Source: Allomuricauda sp.
GTDB taxonomy: Bacteria; Bacteroidota; Bacteroidia; Flavobacteriales; Flavobacteriaceae
Assembly: GCF_028280385.1 (NCBI RefSeq)
Contig: NZ_JANQLX010000006.1
Coordinates: forward strand, 91,270 to 155,269
DNA length: 64,000 nucleotides
Direction of reading: 5' to 3'
The position numbers and the translations under genes were made by a program. The notes beneath the pieces are model-generated. The model was given only the letters and a program-made list of their open reading frames with translations. It ran no database searches and was not told where the DNA came from. Below, piece by piece: positions 47,765-56,490 of this stretch. Every line of letters starts with the position of its first letter. The first letter of the stretch is position 1.

Positions 47765-49102
47765 ATGGCTATGCAGTTATCAATCAAATCATTGTACAAA
47801 GGTTTTAAAGTAGGGGCAACATCTTTGGTATTCCTTGCCATTATGTTATGCACTACCCAGATATGGGCATTGCAGGAACCTCCCGAAGCAGCAACGGGCT
47901 TTAAACAGTATAAAGGGGAAATCGTTGACGAGACTTCCAAAAAGCCCTTGGTTTTTGCCACACTTTCCGTGGAAGGTACCAACATCAGTACCATCACCAA
48001 TACTGAAGGAAACTTTCTATTGAAAATTCCTGAGGAAATCACGGATGGTACAGTCATAGTTTCCTTTTTGGGCTATAAAAGCAAAACCATTCCCTTATCC
48101 GATTTGTTTCCGGAAAAAAATAAGATTTCGCTATTGGTTTCGGTTACGGAATTGTCTGGTGTGAACATAAACGCACCCAAGGATGCAGCGGCACTTGTTC
48201 GCGAAACTTTGGCCCGGAGGGGTGATAATTATTTTGACGATCCTACCCTAATGACAGCATTTTATAGGGAGACCATCAAAAAACGAAGAAAAAACGTCTC
48301 CCTTTCAGAAGCCGTAGTGAACATTTACAAAACTCCCTATAGTTCCCTTAGAAAAGATGCCGTGGAACTTTACAAGGCCCGAAAAAGCACTGACTATAGC
48401 AAATTGGACACCGTGGCCCTAAAGTTGCAGGGAGGACCGTTCAATACGCTTTATGTGGATATCATGAAGTATCCAGAATACATCTTTTCCGAAGATTATT
48501 TTGCGTATTATCGGTTTACGTTTAGTAGGTCTACCCGGATCAATGATAAGTTGATCTATGTGATAAAATTTAAACAGTATGAAAGTGTCATAGAACCTTT
48601 GTACGAAGGTGAACTGTTCATTGACGTGGATAACAAAACCCTAACAAGCGCCATTTACACCTTGAATATTACCGATAAAATCAAGGCCGCAAAATTGTTT
48701 GTTCGTAAAAAGCCGGCCAAGGTCGATGTCTGGCCAACCGAGGTGGCGTATAGGGTGGACTATAGGGAAAAAGGTGGCAAGTGGTATTATGGGTACAGTA
48801 ACGTACTTCTGGAATTCAAGGTGGATTGGGAGGATAAACTGTTCAACTCTGTGTATAGCATGACCGCTGAAATGGCCGTTACCGATTGGGAAAAGAATCT
48901 GGACGGGCAATTACCAAAAGTCAAGGAGCGCCTAAGAAAATCCATTATCCTAAGTGATGAGGCCATTGGATTCTCCGACCCTGATTTTTGGGGAGAATAC
49001 AACATCATTGAACCGGAGAAATCCATTGAATCTGCCATAAGAAAAATACAACGACAATTACGAAGGGCAAGGTCCAAAGGTGGATCAGCAGCAGCGCCAT
49101 AA
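47765..49102 (+). CDS. Exported protein with CarboxypepD_reg-like domain
   Basis: A 445-residue protein: signal peptide to about residue 36, then a CarboxypepD_reg-like (TonB-plug associated) domain of about 90 residues (YKGEIVDETSKKPLVFATLS, TEGNFLLKIPEE, VSFLGYKSKTI), then a long beta-rich region with RETIKKRRKNVSLSEAVVNIYK and repeated Tyr-rich strands. Such proteins are common in Bacteroidota envelopes but lack the TonB-dependent barrel; role unknown. Ends in a basic tail. Followed by a strong terminator. Confidence 0.82.
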   Translation: MAMQLSIKSLYKGFKVGATSLVFLAIMLCTTQIWALQEPPEAATGFKQYKGEIVDETSKKPLVFATLSVEGTNISTITNTEGNFLLKIPEEITDGTVIVSFLGYKSKTIPLSDLFPEKNKISLLVSVTELSGVNINAPKDAAALVRETLARRGDNYFDDPTLMTAFYRETIKKRRKNVSLSEAVVNIYKTPYSSLRKDAVELYKARKSTDYSKLDTVALKLQGGPFNTLYVDIMKYPEYIFSEDYFAYYRFTFSRSTRINDKLIYVIKFKQYESVIEPLYEGELFIDVDNKTLTSAIYTLNITDKIKAAKLFVRKKPAKVDVWPTEVAYRVDYREKGGKWYYGYSNVLLEFKVDWEDKLFNSVYSMTAEMAVTDWEKNLDGQLPKVKERLRKSIILSDEAIGFSDPDFWGEYNIIEPEKSIESAIRKIQRQLRRARSKGGSAAAP

Positions 49103-49150
49103 TCGACTGGGGAGTGCGAAATCTTTCGCATCATCATGGAAAAAATTAAA

Positions 49151-49183
49151 AATAGTCACCATATTTATGGTGACTATTTTGTT
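49151..49183 (+). terminator. Terminator after the CarboxypepD_reg gene
   Basis: Perfect 12-bp stem (49151-49162 with 49167-49178), ATTT loop, then T-rich tract. Near-symmetric flanks. Confidence 0.8.
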
Positions 49184-49209
49184 TTAAGGCTTCATTAAAT
49201 CACTTCATC

Positions 49210-50262
49210 ATGCTCAAAAGAAGGCAATTCATCAACCTAACGGCCCTGTTCTCCATCTCAAGCGTGTTTTCCAACATAAAACCCTCCCTAGTTACCATGG
49301 AAAGCGGGAACAAAAAATGTACCCCAAAAAGACTTAAAAAAGGAGACACCATTGGCTTAATTGCACCTGGTTTTGCAGTGAAACCTGAAGTTTTGGAGGA
49401 AATGAAGGCCACCTTGGTTGCAATGGGATATGTGCCTTTTCATACCGAACGTATTCATGGTAACCACGGTTATTTCAGCAATACTGACGAGGAAAGGGCT
49501 GCCGATCTTAATGCCATGTTCTCCAATCCCAATATAGATACCATCATGTGTGCCCGTGGAGGGTATGGTTGCACACGTATCATGCATCTGATCGACTTTG
49601 ATACCATAAAATTGAATCCCAAAATACTGATAGGGTTCAGTGATATCACTGCCCTATTGAACGGAATCCATCAGGAGACGGGATTGATAACCTTCCATGG
49701 TCCGGTAGGCAGTACCCTAAACGATGAATACAGCAAAAAACAACTTAAGGCCATTCTGCAATCGTATAAAGTGCCACATCGCATTGAAAATGTGGTTTTG
49801 GAAGACCAGGAAATGTTGGATAATGTGGAATACGACAGATATACCATAAGCCCAGGGGTGGCTACGGGCCGTCTGGTCGGTGGAAGCCTTAGTCTGATCA
49901 ATGCCTTGGTGGGAACACCGCATGAAATTGATTTCACCGATGCCATTGTTTGTATTGAGGATGTTCAGGAAGCACCCTATAGAATGGATAGGATGCTCAC
50001 CCAATTGATCGAGGGTCCTACATTTAAAAAAGCCAAAGGCATAGTATTTGGAGTTTGCGCCGAGTGCAATGGCAGCACCAACCCATTGTCTTTTTCCCTA
50101 AAAGATGTGATCATGGATCGAATTGCCCCATTGAACATTCCTGCTGCCTATGGGATGAGCTTTGGCCATGTTCCAAACAATTTTACTTTTCCCATTGGTA
50201 TCAAAGCGAAATGGGATGCAGACCGGATGAGCCTGGAGCTCCTGGAGAAATCTGTGGGCTGA
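49210..50262 (+). CDS. LD-carboxypeptidase (peptidase S66), exported
   Basis: Trims the terminal D-Ala from L,D-linked muropeptides in cell-wall recycling. 350 residues. N-terminal export signal with RR (MLKRRQFINLTALFSISS). Catalytic Ser144 in LIGFSDITALL, Glu in CIEDVQEAPYRMDRML and His in GMSFGHVPNNFTFPIG; MCARGGYGCTRIM is the other family block. An exported form implies a periplasmic location, whereas E. coli LdcA is cytoplasmic. Convergent with rocD across a shared hairpin. Confidence 0.92.
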   Translation: MLKRRQFINLTALFSISSVFSNIKPSLVTMESGNKKCTPKRLKKGDTIGLIAPGFAVKPEVLEEMKATLVAMGYVPFHTERIHGNHGYFSNTDEERAADLNAMFSNPNIDTIMCARGGYGCTRIMHLIDFDTIKLNPKILIGFSDITALLNGIHQETGLITFHGPVGSTLNDEYSKKQLKAILQSYKVPHRIENVVLEDQEMLDNVEYDRYTISPGVATGRLVGGSLSLINALVGTPHEIDFTDAIVCIEDVQEAPYRMDRMLTQLIEGPTFKKAKGIVFGVCAECNGSTNPLSFSLKDVIMDRIAPLNIPAAYGMSFGHVPNNFTFPIGIKAKWDADRMSLELLEKSVG

Positions 50263-50287
50263 AAGTGGGGTACTTGCACGTTTTAAT

Positions 50288-50311
50288 AAAAAAAGCCCGG
50301 ACAATCCGGGC
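50288..50311 (-). terminator. Terminator of rocD
   Basis: Perfect 7-bp GC stem (50295-50301 with 50305-50311) and 3-nt loop; on the minus strand seven T follow. It may also slow transcription from the LD-carboxypeptidase gene. Confidence 0.85.
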
Positions 50312-50331
50312 CTTTCTGTGGTGTTTATCAC

Positions 50332-51573
50332 CTATTTTTCAAACTCTTGAATGGTTTTTCTAATAATGGAAATACATTCCAGCAACTGATCTTCGGTCAT
50401 TACCAAAGGAGGTGCAAATCGAATAATGTTCCCATGCGTGGGTTTGGCCAAAAGCCCGTTTGCCTTTAATGCCATACAGATGTCCCAGGCAGTGGAACTG
50501 TCCTCAGAATCGTTGATCACAATGGCATTCAACAGCCCTTTTCCCCTTACCAATCGAACCAGTTCCGTCTCCGCGACCAGTTTTTCCATTTCACTGCGGA
50601 AGAGTTCCCCCAATTCGGATGCGTTCTGGGCCAGTTGCTCTTCTTCAACAACTTCCAATGCTGCCATGGCCACTGCACAGGCCAAAGGATTACCGCCAAA
50701 GGTAGAACCGTGGTTACCAGGTCTTATCACTTCCATGACCTCATTATCGGCCAATACCGCGGAAACCGGCAATACACCACCCGAAATGGCCTTGCCCAGA
50801 ATCAGCACATCCGGCTTGATCCCAGTATGGTCAACGGCCAAAAGTTTACCGGTCCGTGCAATACCGGTCTGGACCTCATCGGCCATAAAGAGCACATTCT
50901 TGGCTTTGCACAATTCGTAGGCTTCCTTGATATAGTCATCAGCAGGTACGTATACCCCAGCTTCCCCTTGAATGGGTTCCACTAAAAAGGCAGCGACATT
51001 TTCATCTTTTAATACTTCCTGCAAAGCGCTGATATCGTTATATCGAATGGAAACAATTCCTGGTGTAAAAGGTCCAAAATTTTCGGTCGCAATAGGATCA
51101 TTCGACGCTGAAATAATGGAAATGGTACGTCCGTGAAAATTGTTTTGGCATACAACGATCTTCGCTTGATTTGTTGGCACGCCTTTTTTCTCGTAGGCCC
51201 ATTTTCTGGCCAACTTCAAGGCAGTCTCAACGGCCTCTGCCCCAGTGTTCATGGGCAGCAACTTGTCAAAACCAAAATATTGGGTTACAAATTCCTCGTA
51301 CCTGCCCAACATATCATTGTAAAAAGCACGCGAGGTAAGCGTAAGTTTTTCAGCTTGGTTTTTTAATGCTGAAATAATCTTTGGGTGACAATGTCCTTGG
51401 TTCACCGCGGAATAGGCAGATAAAAAATCAAAGTATTTTTTACCCTCAACATCCCACACGTAAACACCTTCTCCCCTACTTAACACCACGGGTAATGGGT
51501 GATAGTTCTGGGCTCCGTACTTGTTCTCTAAATCAATCGCTTGCTGCGACGTTAAATGTTCTAAAACAGCCAT
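50332..51573 (-). CDS. rocD: Ornithine aminotransferase
   Basis: PLP enzyme turning ornithine plus 2-oxoglutarate into glutamate semialdehyde, linking arginine and proline metabolism. 413 residues. Class III aminotransferase motifs: [32 protein letters not shown], the [15 protein letters not shown] block and PLP Lys in [10 protein letters not shown], then [15 protein letters not shown]. The N-terminal [19 protein letters not shown] is characteristic of ornithine rather than acetylornithine enzymes. Stand-alone gene. Confidence 0.95.
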   Translation of the reverse strand: MAVLEHLTSQQAIDLENKYGAQNYHPLPVVLSRGEGVYVWDVEGKKYFDFLSAYSAVNQGHCHPKIISALKNQAEKLTLTSRAFYNDMLGRYEEFVTQYFGFDKLLPMNTGAEAVETALKLARKWAYEKKGVPTNQAKIVVCQNNFHGRTISIISASNDPIATENFGPFTPGIVSIRYNDISALQEVLKDENVAAFLVEPIQGEAGVYVPADDYIKEAYELCKAKNVLFMADEVQTGIARTGKLLAVDHTGIKPDVLILGKAISGGVLPVSAVLADNEVMEVIRPGNHGSTFGGNPLACAVAMAALEVVEEEQLAQNASELGELFRSEMEKLVAETELVRLVRGKGLLNAIVINDSEDSSTAWDICMALKANGLLAKPTHGNIIRFAPPLVMTEDQLLECISIIRKTIQEFEK

Positions 51574-51719
51574 TTTAGTAATTTTTAAATTGATAAAACA
51601 ACTATTCCTTCTGTACCTTTATTCTTTCGAGGACTCGAAAAAGCAGCGTGGGAGAGAAATCATCCCTAGTAGAGCCCCAAAAATATTAAATATTTATCCA
51701 ATTCCTAGGGTACCCACGA

Positions 51720-52100
51720 TCACTTTTTGTGCGAAAGCGCTGAAATTTGGAGTTCCAACCGTTTTAACTCCCTCAAAATGTCATTCTTGTCCATTTGCAT
51801 CCAGACATATAACTTGATCATGCTCATACAGGCAAGACAGGCCAATATGCCCACTCCCCATTGGATCAGTTCATTGGTTGCCTCCGTACCAAGGAATTGG
51901 ACCAAACAATAAATCAAAAGTCCAAAAATGGCCAGGTTAACAACATTCATGATAATGGCCAACCAAGCCAATTTGCCCTTGAATACCCCTCCCAATTTTT
52001 CCAGGATGTTTTGCTCTCCCAATTCGTCATAGAATTTGGCCTCCTCTTGGCTCAACGCCTCCTTGATCAACTTGTCGATCTCTTCCATGTCCTTTTTCAT
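51720..52100 (-). CDS. DUF6768-like membrane protein paired with ECF sigma factor
   Basis: A 126-residue protein: acidic N-terminus (EEIDKLIKEALSQEEAKFYDELGEQ), two membrane helices (about 44-66 and 78-98) and a basic C-terminal helix (LRELKRLELQISAL). This layout, one base after an ECF sigma gene, fits the small membrane proteins (DUF6768) that follow sigma genes in Flavobacteria and may control them. Family name tentative. Confidence 0.72.
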   Translation of the reverse strand: MKKDMEEIDKLIKEALSQEEAKFYDELGEQNILEKLGGVFKGKLAWLAIIMNVVNLAIFGLLIYCLVQFLGTEATNELIQWGVGILACLACMSMIKLYVWMQMDKNDILRELKRLELQISALSHKK

Positions 52101-52101
52101 C

Positions 52102-52644
52102 TTATTCTGTTTTTAAAATTTTCTTTAGTTTTTCCCTGGCATGGTATAACCTGGATTTGGCGGTACCTACCGATATATTCAAAATTTGTGCAATTTCCTT
52201 TAATGAATATTCCTCCATATAGAACAATCGCAATACCATCTGTTGATTTTCCGGCAAGGCCTTAATGCCGCTTTGCAGATTGGCCAGCTTTGGGTTCCCT
52301 TGGTCATCCATCTCCATGGAGGTAATGGATTCCTGGGCATATTCCTTCAAATGCCCTCGATTGCGTTGCTGTTTGTTCAGATAATCCAAACTTTTACGGG
52401 TCACAATCCTAGTGGACCAACAGCTAAAACTATTGGGGTCCTTTAAGGTGTTCAATTTTTTGATGATAACCCGCCACGAGTCCTGCACAATATCCTTGCT
52501 CACCTCCAGGTCCTTGGTAAACCTATACGAATGCCTGCATAACCTAAGGTGGTGTCGGTTCACCAAAATGGATAGGGATTTGGTGTTCCCAGACTGATAT
52601 TCCAGTACCATTAATCCGTCAAATGCAAATCCGGTCGTTTTCAT
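52102..52644 (-). CDS. RNA polymerase ECF sigma factor
   Basis: A 180-residue sigma-70 family protein. Region 2: DLEVSKDIVQDSWRVIIKKL and SFSCWSTRIVTRKSLDYL; region 4: LPENQQMVLRLFYMEEYSLK and EIAQILNISVGTAKSRLYHA. ATG at 52644 preferred over the TTG at 52656. Followed after 1 nt by a small membrane protein, a second sigma/membrane pair in this window beside that at 10.5 kb. Divergent from rlmD. Regulon unknown. Confidence 0.9.
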   Translation of the reverse strand: MKTTGFAFDGLMVLEYQSGNTKSLSILVNRHHLRLCRHSYRFTKDLEVSKDIVQDSWRVIIKKLNTLKDPNSFSCWSTRIVTRKSLDYLNKQQRNRGHLKEYAQESITSMEMDDQGNPKLANLQSGIKALPENQQMVLRLFYMEEYSLKEIAQILNISVGTAKSRLYHAREKLKKILKTE

Positions 52645-52730
52645 AATATCTTTCAATCCAAGGACGAAGAACTTTCAAAAAGGTTCAATTTGATAAGCAT
52701 TTTTTTTGGGAATACATTTTGACAAGTTAG

Positions 52731-52762
52731 TTGTTCTTTATGGAAACCTATGATTACTTTTG
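52731..52762 (+). promoter_or_regulatory. Promoter of rlmD, next to its start codon
   Basis: TTG (52731-52733), 21-nt spacer, perfect TACTTTTG (52755-52762). Identical in form and spacing to the lpdA promoter. The ATG at 52767 is 4 nt downstream, so the mRNA would be leaderless or nearly so. Confidence 0.6.
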
Positions 52763-52766
52763 CGCC

Positions 52767-54179
52767 ATGCGTAGAAAAAAAAGGCGGCAAACCTTTGAGC
52801 AGGTTGAAGTTATTGATGCGGGAGCAAAAGGAAAATCGGTTGGCAAAGCACCGGACGGACGGGTTATTTTTCTGTCCAATGCCGTGCCCGGGGACGTGGT
52901 GGACGTTCTGACCACCAAAAAACGCAAAGCCTATTTTGAAGGCATGGCCACACACTTTCACCAACTTTCCGAAAAACGGACAGAACCGGTCTGCGAGCAT
53001 TTTGGGGTATGCGGTGGTTGCAAATGGCAGCACATGGCCTATGAACACCAGCTTTATTATAAACAAAGGGAAGTAGAGAACAACCTAAAACGGATTGGGG
53101 GCTTGGATCTGCCAGAAATAATGCCCATCAGGGGGTCCGAAAAACAATTTTTCTACAGAAATAAAATGGAATTTTCCTTTTCCAGCAGCAGATGGCTCAC
53201 CGAGGAAGAAATCAATTCCGAAACAGAAATAAAAGACCGGAACGCATTGGGATTCCATATTCCCGGAATGTGGGATAAAATTTTGGATATCAATACCTGC
53301 CACCTACAGGCCGATCCCTCCAACAACATCCGCAACAGTGTACGGAAATTTGCTGTGGAAAATGGACTCTCCTTTTTTAACCCTAGGAAGCAGGAAGGCC
53401 TATTGCGGACCATGATGATTCGCACTACGAGTATTGGCGAGGTCATGGTGCTCATTCAGTTCTATGAGGATGACAAAAAAAGCCGGGAGCTTTTGCTGGA
53501 ATACCTTCAAAAACAATTTCCTGAAATCACCTCCCTGCTCTATGTCCTCAACCAAAAACAAAACGACACCATATATGATCAGGAGGTTCATTGTTTTGAA
53601 GGAAGGGACCACATTTTTGAAGAGATGGAAGGACTTCGATTTAAGATCAATGCAAAATCCTTCTACCAGACCAATTCCGAGCAGGCCTACGAGCTGTACA
53701 AAATAACCCGGGAATTTGCGGGACTCAATGGAAATGAAGTGGTCTATGACCTCTACACCGGAACCGGAACCATTGCCCAGTTTGTCTCCAAAAATGCCAA
53801 AAAAGTAATCGGTGTGGAATCCGTACCCGAGGCCATCGAAGATGCCAAGGAGAATGCCAGGACCAACTCCATTTCCAATGTGGAATTTTATGTGGGCGAC
53901 ATGAAAAATGTCTTTAACAACGAATTTATTGGGCAGCACGGGCAACCAGATGTGGTTATTACCGATCCCCCAAGGGATGGAATGCACAAACAGGTGGTGG
54001 AACAACTTTTACAAGCAGCACCACCAAAAATTGTGTATGTGAGTTGCAACAGCGCAACCCAAGCCCGGGATTTGGCTCTATTGGATGAAAAATACAAGGT
54101 GGCCAGGGTACAACCCGTAGATATGTTCCCCCAAACGCACCACGTTGAAAATGTTGTACTTTTGGAGAAACGGGTATAA
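52767..54179 (+). CDS. rlmD: 23S rRNA (uracil-1939-C5)-methyltransferase RlmD
   Basis: Makes m5U in 23S rRNA. Start at 52767 (MRRKKRRQTF); earlier starts lie inside the promoter. About 470 residues. N-terminal TRAM domain (VIDAGAKGKSVGKAPDGRV), four [4Fe-4S] ligands in CEHFGVCGGCKWQHM and later TCHLQA, SAM-binding VVYDLYTGTGTIAQF, TDPPRDGMH and the catalytic Cys in IVYVSCNSATQARDL. Followed by two envelope proteins (DUF6452, DUF6048), an order conserved in the family although no functional link is known. Confidence 0.95.
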   Translation: MRRKKRRQTFEQVEVIDAGAKGKSVGKAPDGRVIFLSNAVPGDVVDVLTTKKRKAYFEGMATHFHQLSEKRTEPVCEHFGVCGGCKWQHMAYEHQLYYKQREVENNLKRIGGLDLPEIMPIRGSEKQFFYRNKMEFSFSSSRWLTEEEINSETEIKDRNALGFHIPGMWDKILDINTCHLQADPSNNIRNSVRKFAVENGLSFFNPRKQEGLLRTMMIRTTSIGEVMVLIQFYEDDKKSRELLLEYLQKQFPEITSLLYVLNQKQNDTIYDQEVHCFEGRDHIFEEMEGLRFKINAKSFYQTNSEQAYELYKITREFAGLNGNEVVYDLYTGTGTIAQFVSKNAKKVIGVESVPEAIEDAKENARTNSISNVEFYVGDMKNVFNNEFIGQHGQPDVVITDPPRDGMHKQVVEQLLQAAPPKIVYVSCNSATQARDLALLDEKYKVARVQPVDMFPQTHHVENVVLLEKRV

Positions 54180-54208
54180 TTTTTGATCACATCTGTTTTT
54201 GATTTTAC

Positions 54209-54727
54209 ATGAAAAGAATACTCCCCAGCTTACTTATTTGCATCTTACTGGTACATTTTTTGTCTTGCGAAAAGGACGATATCTGCGTGGATGGCGATAC
54301 GCCCATGTTGATTATTGGATTTTATGATGCCGCGGATACCGAGGAATTCAAAACAGTGCCTTCACTGCGAATCAATTCCTTGGATATTGATACGGTATTG
54401 GAAAATGAATTCTTCAATGACCGTGCGGATTCCCCAGACTCACTTTTTGTACCCTTGCGCATTGCGGAAACATCCACCGCCTATGAATTTATAATGGATT
54501 CCGCCGAGGATGCCGATACCGGGGAAGAAACGGGCAATAGCGATGCTTTGACCATCAATTATGGGGTACGGGAAACATATATCTCCAAGGCCTGTGGATT
54601 TGTGGCCAACTTTGAAAACCTTTCCATCACCCTTCCGGACAGTGCTGAAAACTGGATCCAGGATATAAGCATCGTGCAAGAAACCATTGAAAACTCCAAT
54701 ACCATCCATGTCAAAATATTTCATTAG
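54209..54727 (+). CDS. DUF6452 lipoprotein
   Basis: A 172-residue lipoprotein with lipobox FLSC and mature start CEKDDICVDG, consistent with surface or outer-membrane sorting. Beta-rich: TPMLIIGFYDAADTEEFKTV, then SLFVPLRIAETSTAYEFIM and YISKACGFVANFENL. Two Cys in the mature part (ICVDG and KACGF) may pair. Matches DUF6452 proteins next to RlmD in Flavobacteria. Role unknown. Overlaps the next gene by 20 bp. Confidence 0.8.
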   Translation: MKRILPSLLICILLVHFLSCEKDDICVDGDTPMLIIGFYDAADTEEFKTVPSLRINSLDIDTVLENEFFNDRADSPDSLFVPLRIAETSTAYEFIMDSAEDADTGEETGNSDALTINYGVRETYISKACGFVANFENLSITLPDSAENWIQDISIVQETIENSNTIHVKIFH

Positions 54728-55478
54728 TCTTCTATTTTGCTGTGTCCCGCTTTTGGGGTTGGCACAGAGCGAGCCAGTGGATCTGCAGCCAAAGGATACG
54801 ACCCAATACAAGGAAAAGTACGGTATTAGGGTTGGGGCGGATCTTAATAGATTGGTGTTTTCCTTTTTGGATGAAGATTATACGGGAGTGGAACTGGTGG
54901 GAGATTTTAGGCTTACCCAAAAACTCTATCTCGCCGGGGAACTTGGCAATGAGGAAAAAACCCTTTACGAGGACTTGGGAACTGCCCCACTCTATAATTA
55001 CACCTCCAAGGGCAGCTATATCAAGTTGGGCGTGGACATCAATACCTACGAAAATTGGTTTGGAATGCAAAATGCGATCACCATTGGGGGGCGCTATGCC
55101 TTTGCCACTTTTAACCAAACCCTCAACGATTACAATATTTACGACAGCAACCGTTTTTTTCTACCCGATGATTTATTGGCCGGGCTTAACCCAGGACAGG
55201 AATTCGGCGGGCTCAGTGCTTCCTGGTTGGAATTCGTGGCCGGCATTAAAGCTGAATTGTTTGCCAATATCTATGTGGGCATAACTGCCCGATTGGGCTT
55301 CCTGATCACCAATTCCGAGGATGAACAATTCCCCAATCTCTGGATTCCGGGATTTAATCGGGTCACCGACGGGAGCAATTTTGGGGTGAGTTACAACTAC
55401 ACATTGTCCTACCTTATCCCTATTTTCAAAAAAGCCAAAAAACCCAAAGAGACACCACAGGAACAAAGTACCCAATAG
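54708..55478 (+). CDS. DUF6048 outer-membrane protein
   Basis: Start at 54708 gives a signal peptide (MSKYFISLLFCCVPLLGLAQ) and 256 residues. The mature chain is barrel-like: YGIRVGADLNRLVFSF, GVELVGDFRLTQKLYLAGEL, YIKLGVDINTYENWFGMQN, TIGGRYAFATFNQTLNDY and ITARLGFLI, ending with a basic cytosol- or periplasm-facing tail. Pairs with the DUF6452 lipoprotein through a 20-bp overlap, suggesting a lipoprotein/barrel couple in the outer membrane. Function unknown. Confidence 0.82.
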   Translation: MSKYFISLLFCCVPLLGLAQSEPVDLQPKDTTQYKEKYGIRVGADLNRLVFSFLDEDYTGVELVGDFRLTQKLYLAGELGNEEKTLYEDLGTAPLYNYTSKGSYIKLGVDINTYENWFGMQNAITIGGRYAFATFNQTLNDYNIYDSNRFFLPDDLLAGLNPGQEFGGLSASWLEFVAGIKAELFANIYVGITARLGFLITNSEDEQFPNLWIPGFNRVTDGSNFGVSYNYTLSYLIPIFKKAKKPKETPQEQSTQ

Positions 55479-55480
55479 CC

Positions 55481-55822
55481 ATGATCAATAATCATATTAA
55501 CTATGTAGAGTTTAAAGCTCATGACATTCCCCAAACAAAGGCCTTTTATCAAAGTATCTTTGGGTGGACCTTTACGGACTATGGACCCACTTATACCGCA
55601 TTTTCCAGTAGCGGGCTGGACGGGGGATTTGAACTTACGGAGGATACCATTTCCAATGGTGCCCTGGTGGTACTCTACCACGAAGACCTTTCCCATATAC
55701 AGGAAAAGGTAATTGAATCAGGTGGTGTCATTTCCAAGGCCATTTTTTCATTTCCTGGCGGTAGAAGATTCCACTTTACGGATCCTTCCGGCAATGAATT
55801 GGCCATTTGGTCCGATAAATAA
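55481..55822 (+). CDS. VOC family (glyoxalase/bleomycin-resistance-like) protein
   Basis: A 113-residue single VOC module: INYVEFKAHDIPQTKAFYQ and IFGWTFTDYGPTYTAF in the first half, GGVISKAIFSFPGGRRFHFTDPSGNELAIW in the second (given in parts of the same strand set). Metal ligand candidates are the His of NHINYVEF-type start, and the Glu of NELAIW. Substrate unknown. 2 nt after the DUF6048 stop, so in the same transcript. Confidence 0.88.
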   Translation: MINNHINYVEFKAHDIPQTKAFYQSIFGWTFTDYGPTYTAFSSSGLDGGFELTEDTISNGALVVLYHEDLSHIQEKVIESGGVISKAIFSFPGGRRFHFTDPSGNELAIWSDK

Positions 55823-55830
55823 ATTGGAGC

Positions 55831-56127
55831 ATGGTAATCAGAGTATTTACAGCCGAAGTGCCCAAGGTTTTACACTTCGAATTTGAGGCCAGGTTCAAGG
55901 AAATATCATTGCCACTGGTTCAAGGACAAAGGGGATTGCTCCGTCTGGAAATTGCAAGGCCAACCCAATGGGACCCCAATTGTTTTGCCATGATATCCTA
56001 CTGGGAAAGCGAAGCGGACATCAAAAACTTTGCAGGGGAAAACTGGAACCAAGCCCATATACCTGCCGGAATGGAAAAATATATCCGATCGTGCAGTGTC
56101 CAACATTTTGAAGAGATTCCCAAATAA
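55831..56127 (+). CDS. Antibiotic biosynthesis monooxygenase (ABM)-fold protein
   Basis: A 98-residue dimeric alpha/beta-barrel type protein: MVIRVFTAEVPKVLHFEFEA, LVQGQRGLLRLEIARPTQ and CFAMISYWESEADIKNFAGE, WNQAHIPAGMEKYI. ABM folds include heme-degrading and quinone monooxygenases and non-enzymatic stress proteins; no heme-ligand motif stands out. Last gene of the rlmD run. Confidence 0.82.
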   Translation: MVIRVFTAEVPKVLHFEFEARFKEISLPLVQGQRGLLRLEIARPTQWDPNCFAMISYWESEADIKNFAGENWNQAHIPAGMEKYIRSCSVQHFEEIPK

Positions 56128-56133
56128 AAAAGA

Positions 56134-56155
56134 GAGCTTATAGCTCCCTTTTTCG
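56134..56155 (+). terminator. Weak terminator after the ABM gene
   Basis: Short GAGCT-TAT-AGCTC hairpin (56134-56146) followed by CCTTTTTC. A 5-bp stem, so only modest support. Confidence 0.45.
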
Positions 56156-56177
56156 TTATTTGAGTTAGTCACATAGC

Positions 56178-56411
56178 CTAGGCTACTTTTTTAAGTGCTT
56201 TTTTTGCCACCAAGGCTTTCTTTTCCGCCTTTTTGACCTGCAATTTTTGCTCCTTTGCAAGTTTAGCGGCCTTTTTGATGGCTTTCTTTTTAACCTTGTT
56301 CTTTTTGTAGGCTTTTACAAGCTTGATGGCTTTTTTTGCCTTTTTCTTTTGTTTTGCAACCTCCTTGACAGCTTTTTTGAGCTGTTTTTTCAGTTTGCTT
56401 TTTTTGGACAT
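56178..56411 (-). CDS. Lysine-rich small basic protein, histone-H1-like composition
   Basis: A 77-residue protein of which 35 are Lys by my count, the rest mostly Ala, Val, Leu and Gln, with only three Glu and no aromatic except one Tyr. KKAxK-like blocks recur through the whole length, predicting an amphipathic or extended basic helix. A purine-rich AAAGGA lies 3 nt before the ATG, an uncommonly good ribosome site for this group, which supports a real gene. The composition suggests nucleic-acid or ribosome binding (as for eukaryote-like H1 proteins), but it is not the usual flavobacterial HU or HC1-like protein. Opposite-strand frames here are shadows. Confidence 0.7.
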   Translation of the reverse strand: MSKKSKLKKQLKKAVKEVAKQKKKAKKAIKLVKAYKKNKVKKKAIKKAAKLAKEQKLQVKKAEKKALVAKKALKKVA

Positions 56412-56490
56412 ATCCTTTGTGATTTAGAATTCCGCAAAGTTAAGCTAATTTTTCTTTAATGTAAATTTAATGTTAAGCAAATAATGGTTT

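Noticed and set aside
47647..48057. 136-codon minus-strand frame
   Set aside because: Antisense to the start of the CarboxypepD_reg gene; low-complexity composition and no family signal, whereas the plus frame has signal peptide and domain.
53400..54005. 201-codon minus-strand frame
   Set aside because: Antisense to the SAM domain of RlmD; a shadow caused by codon bias.
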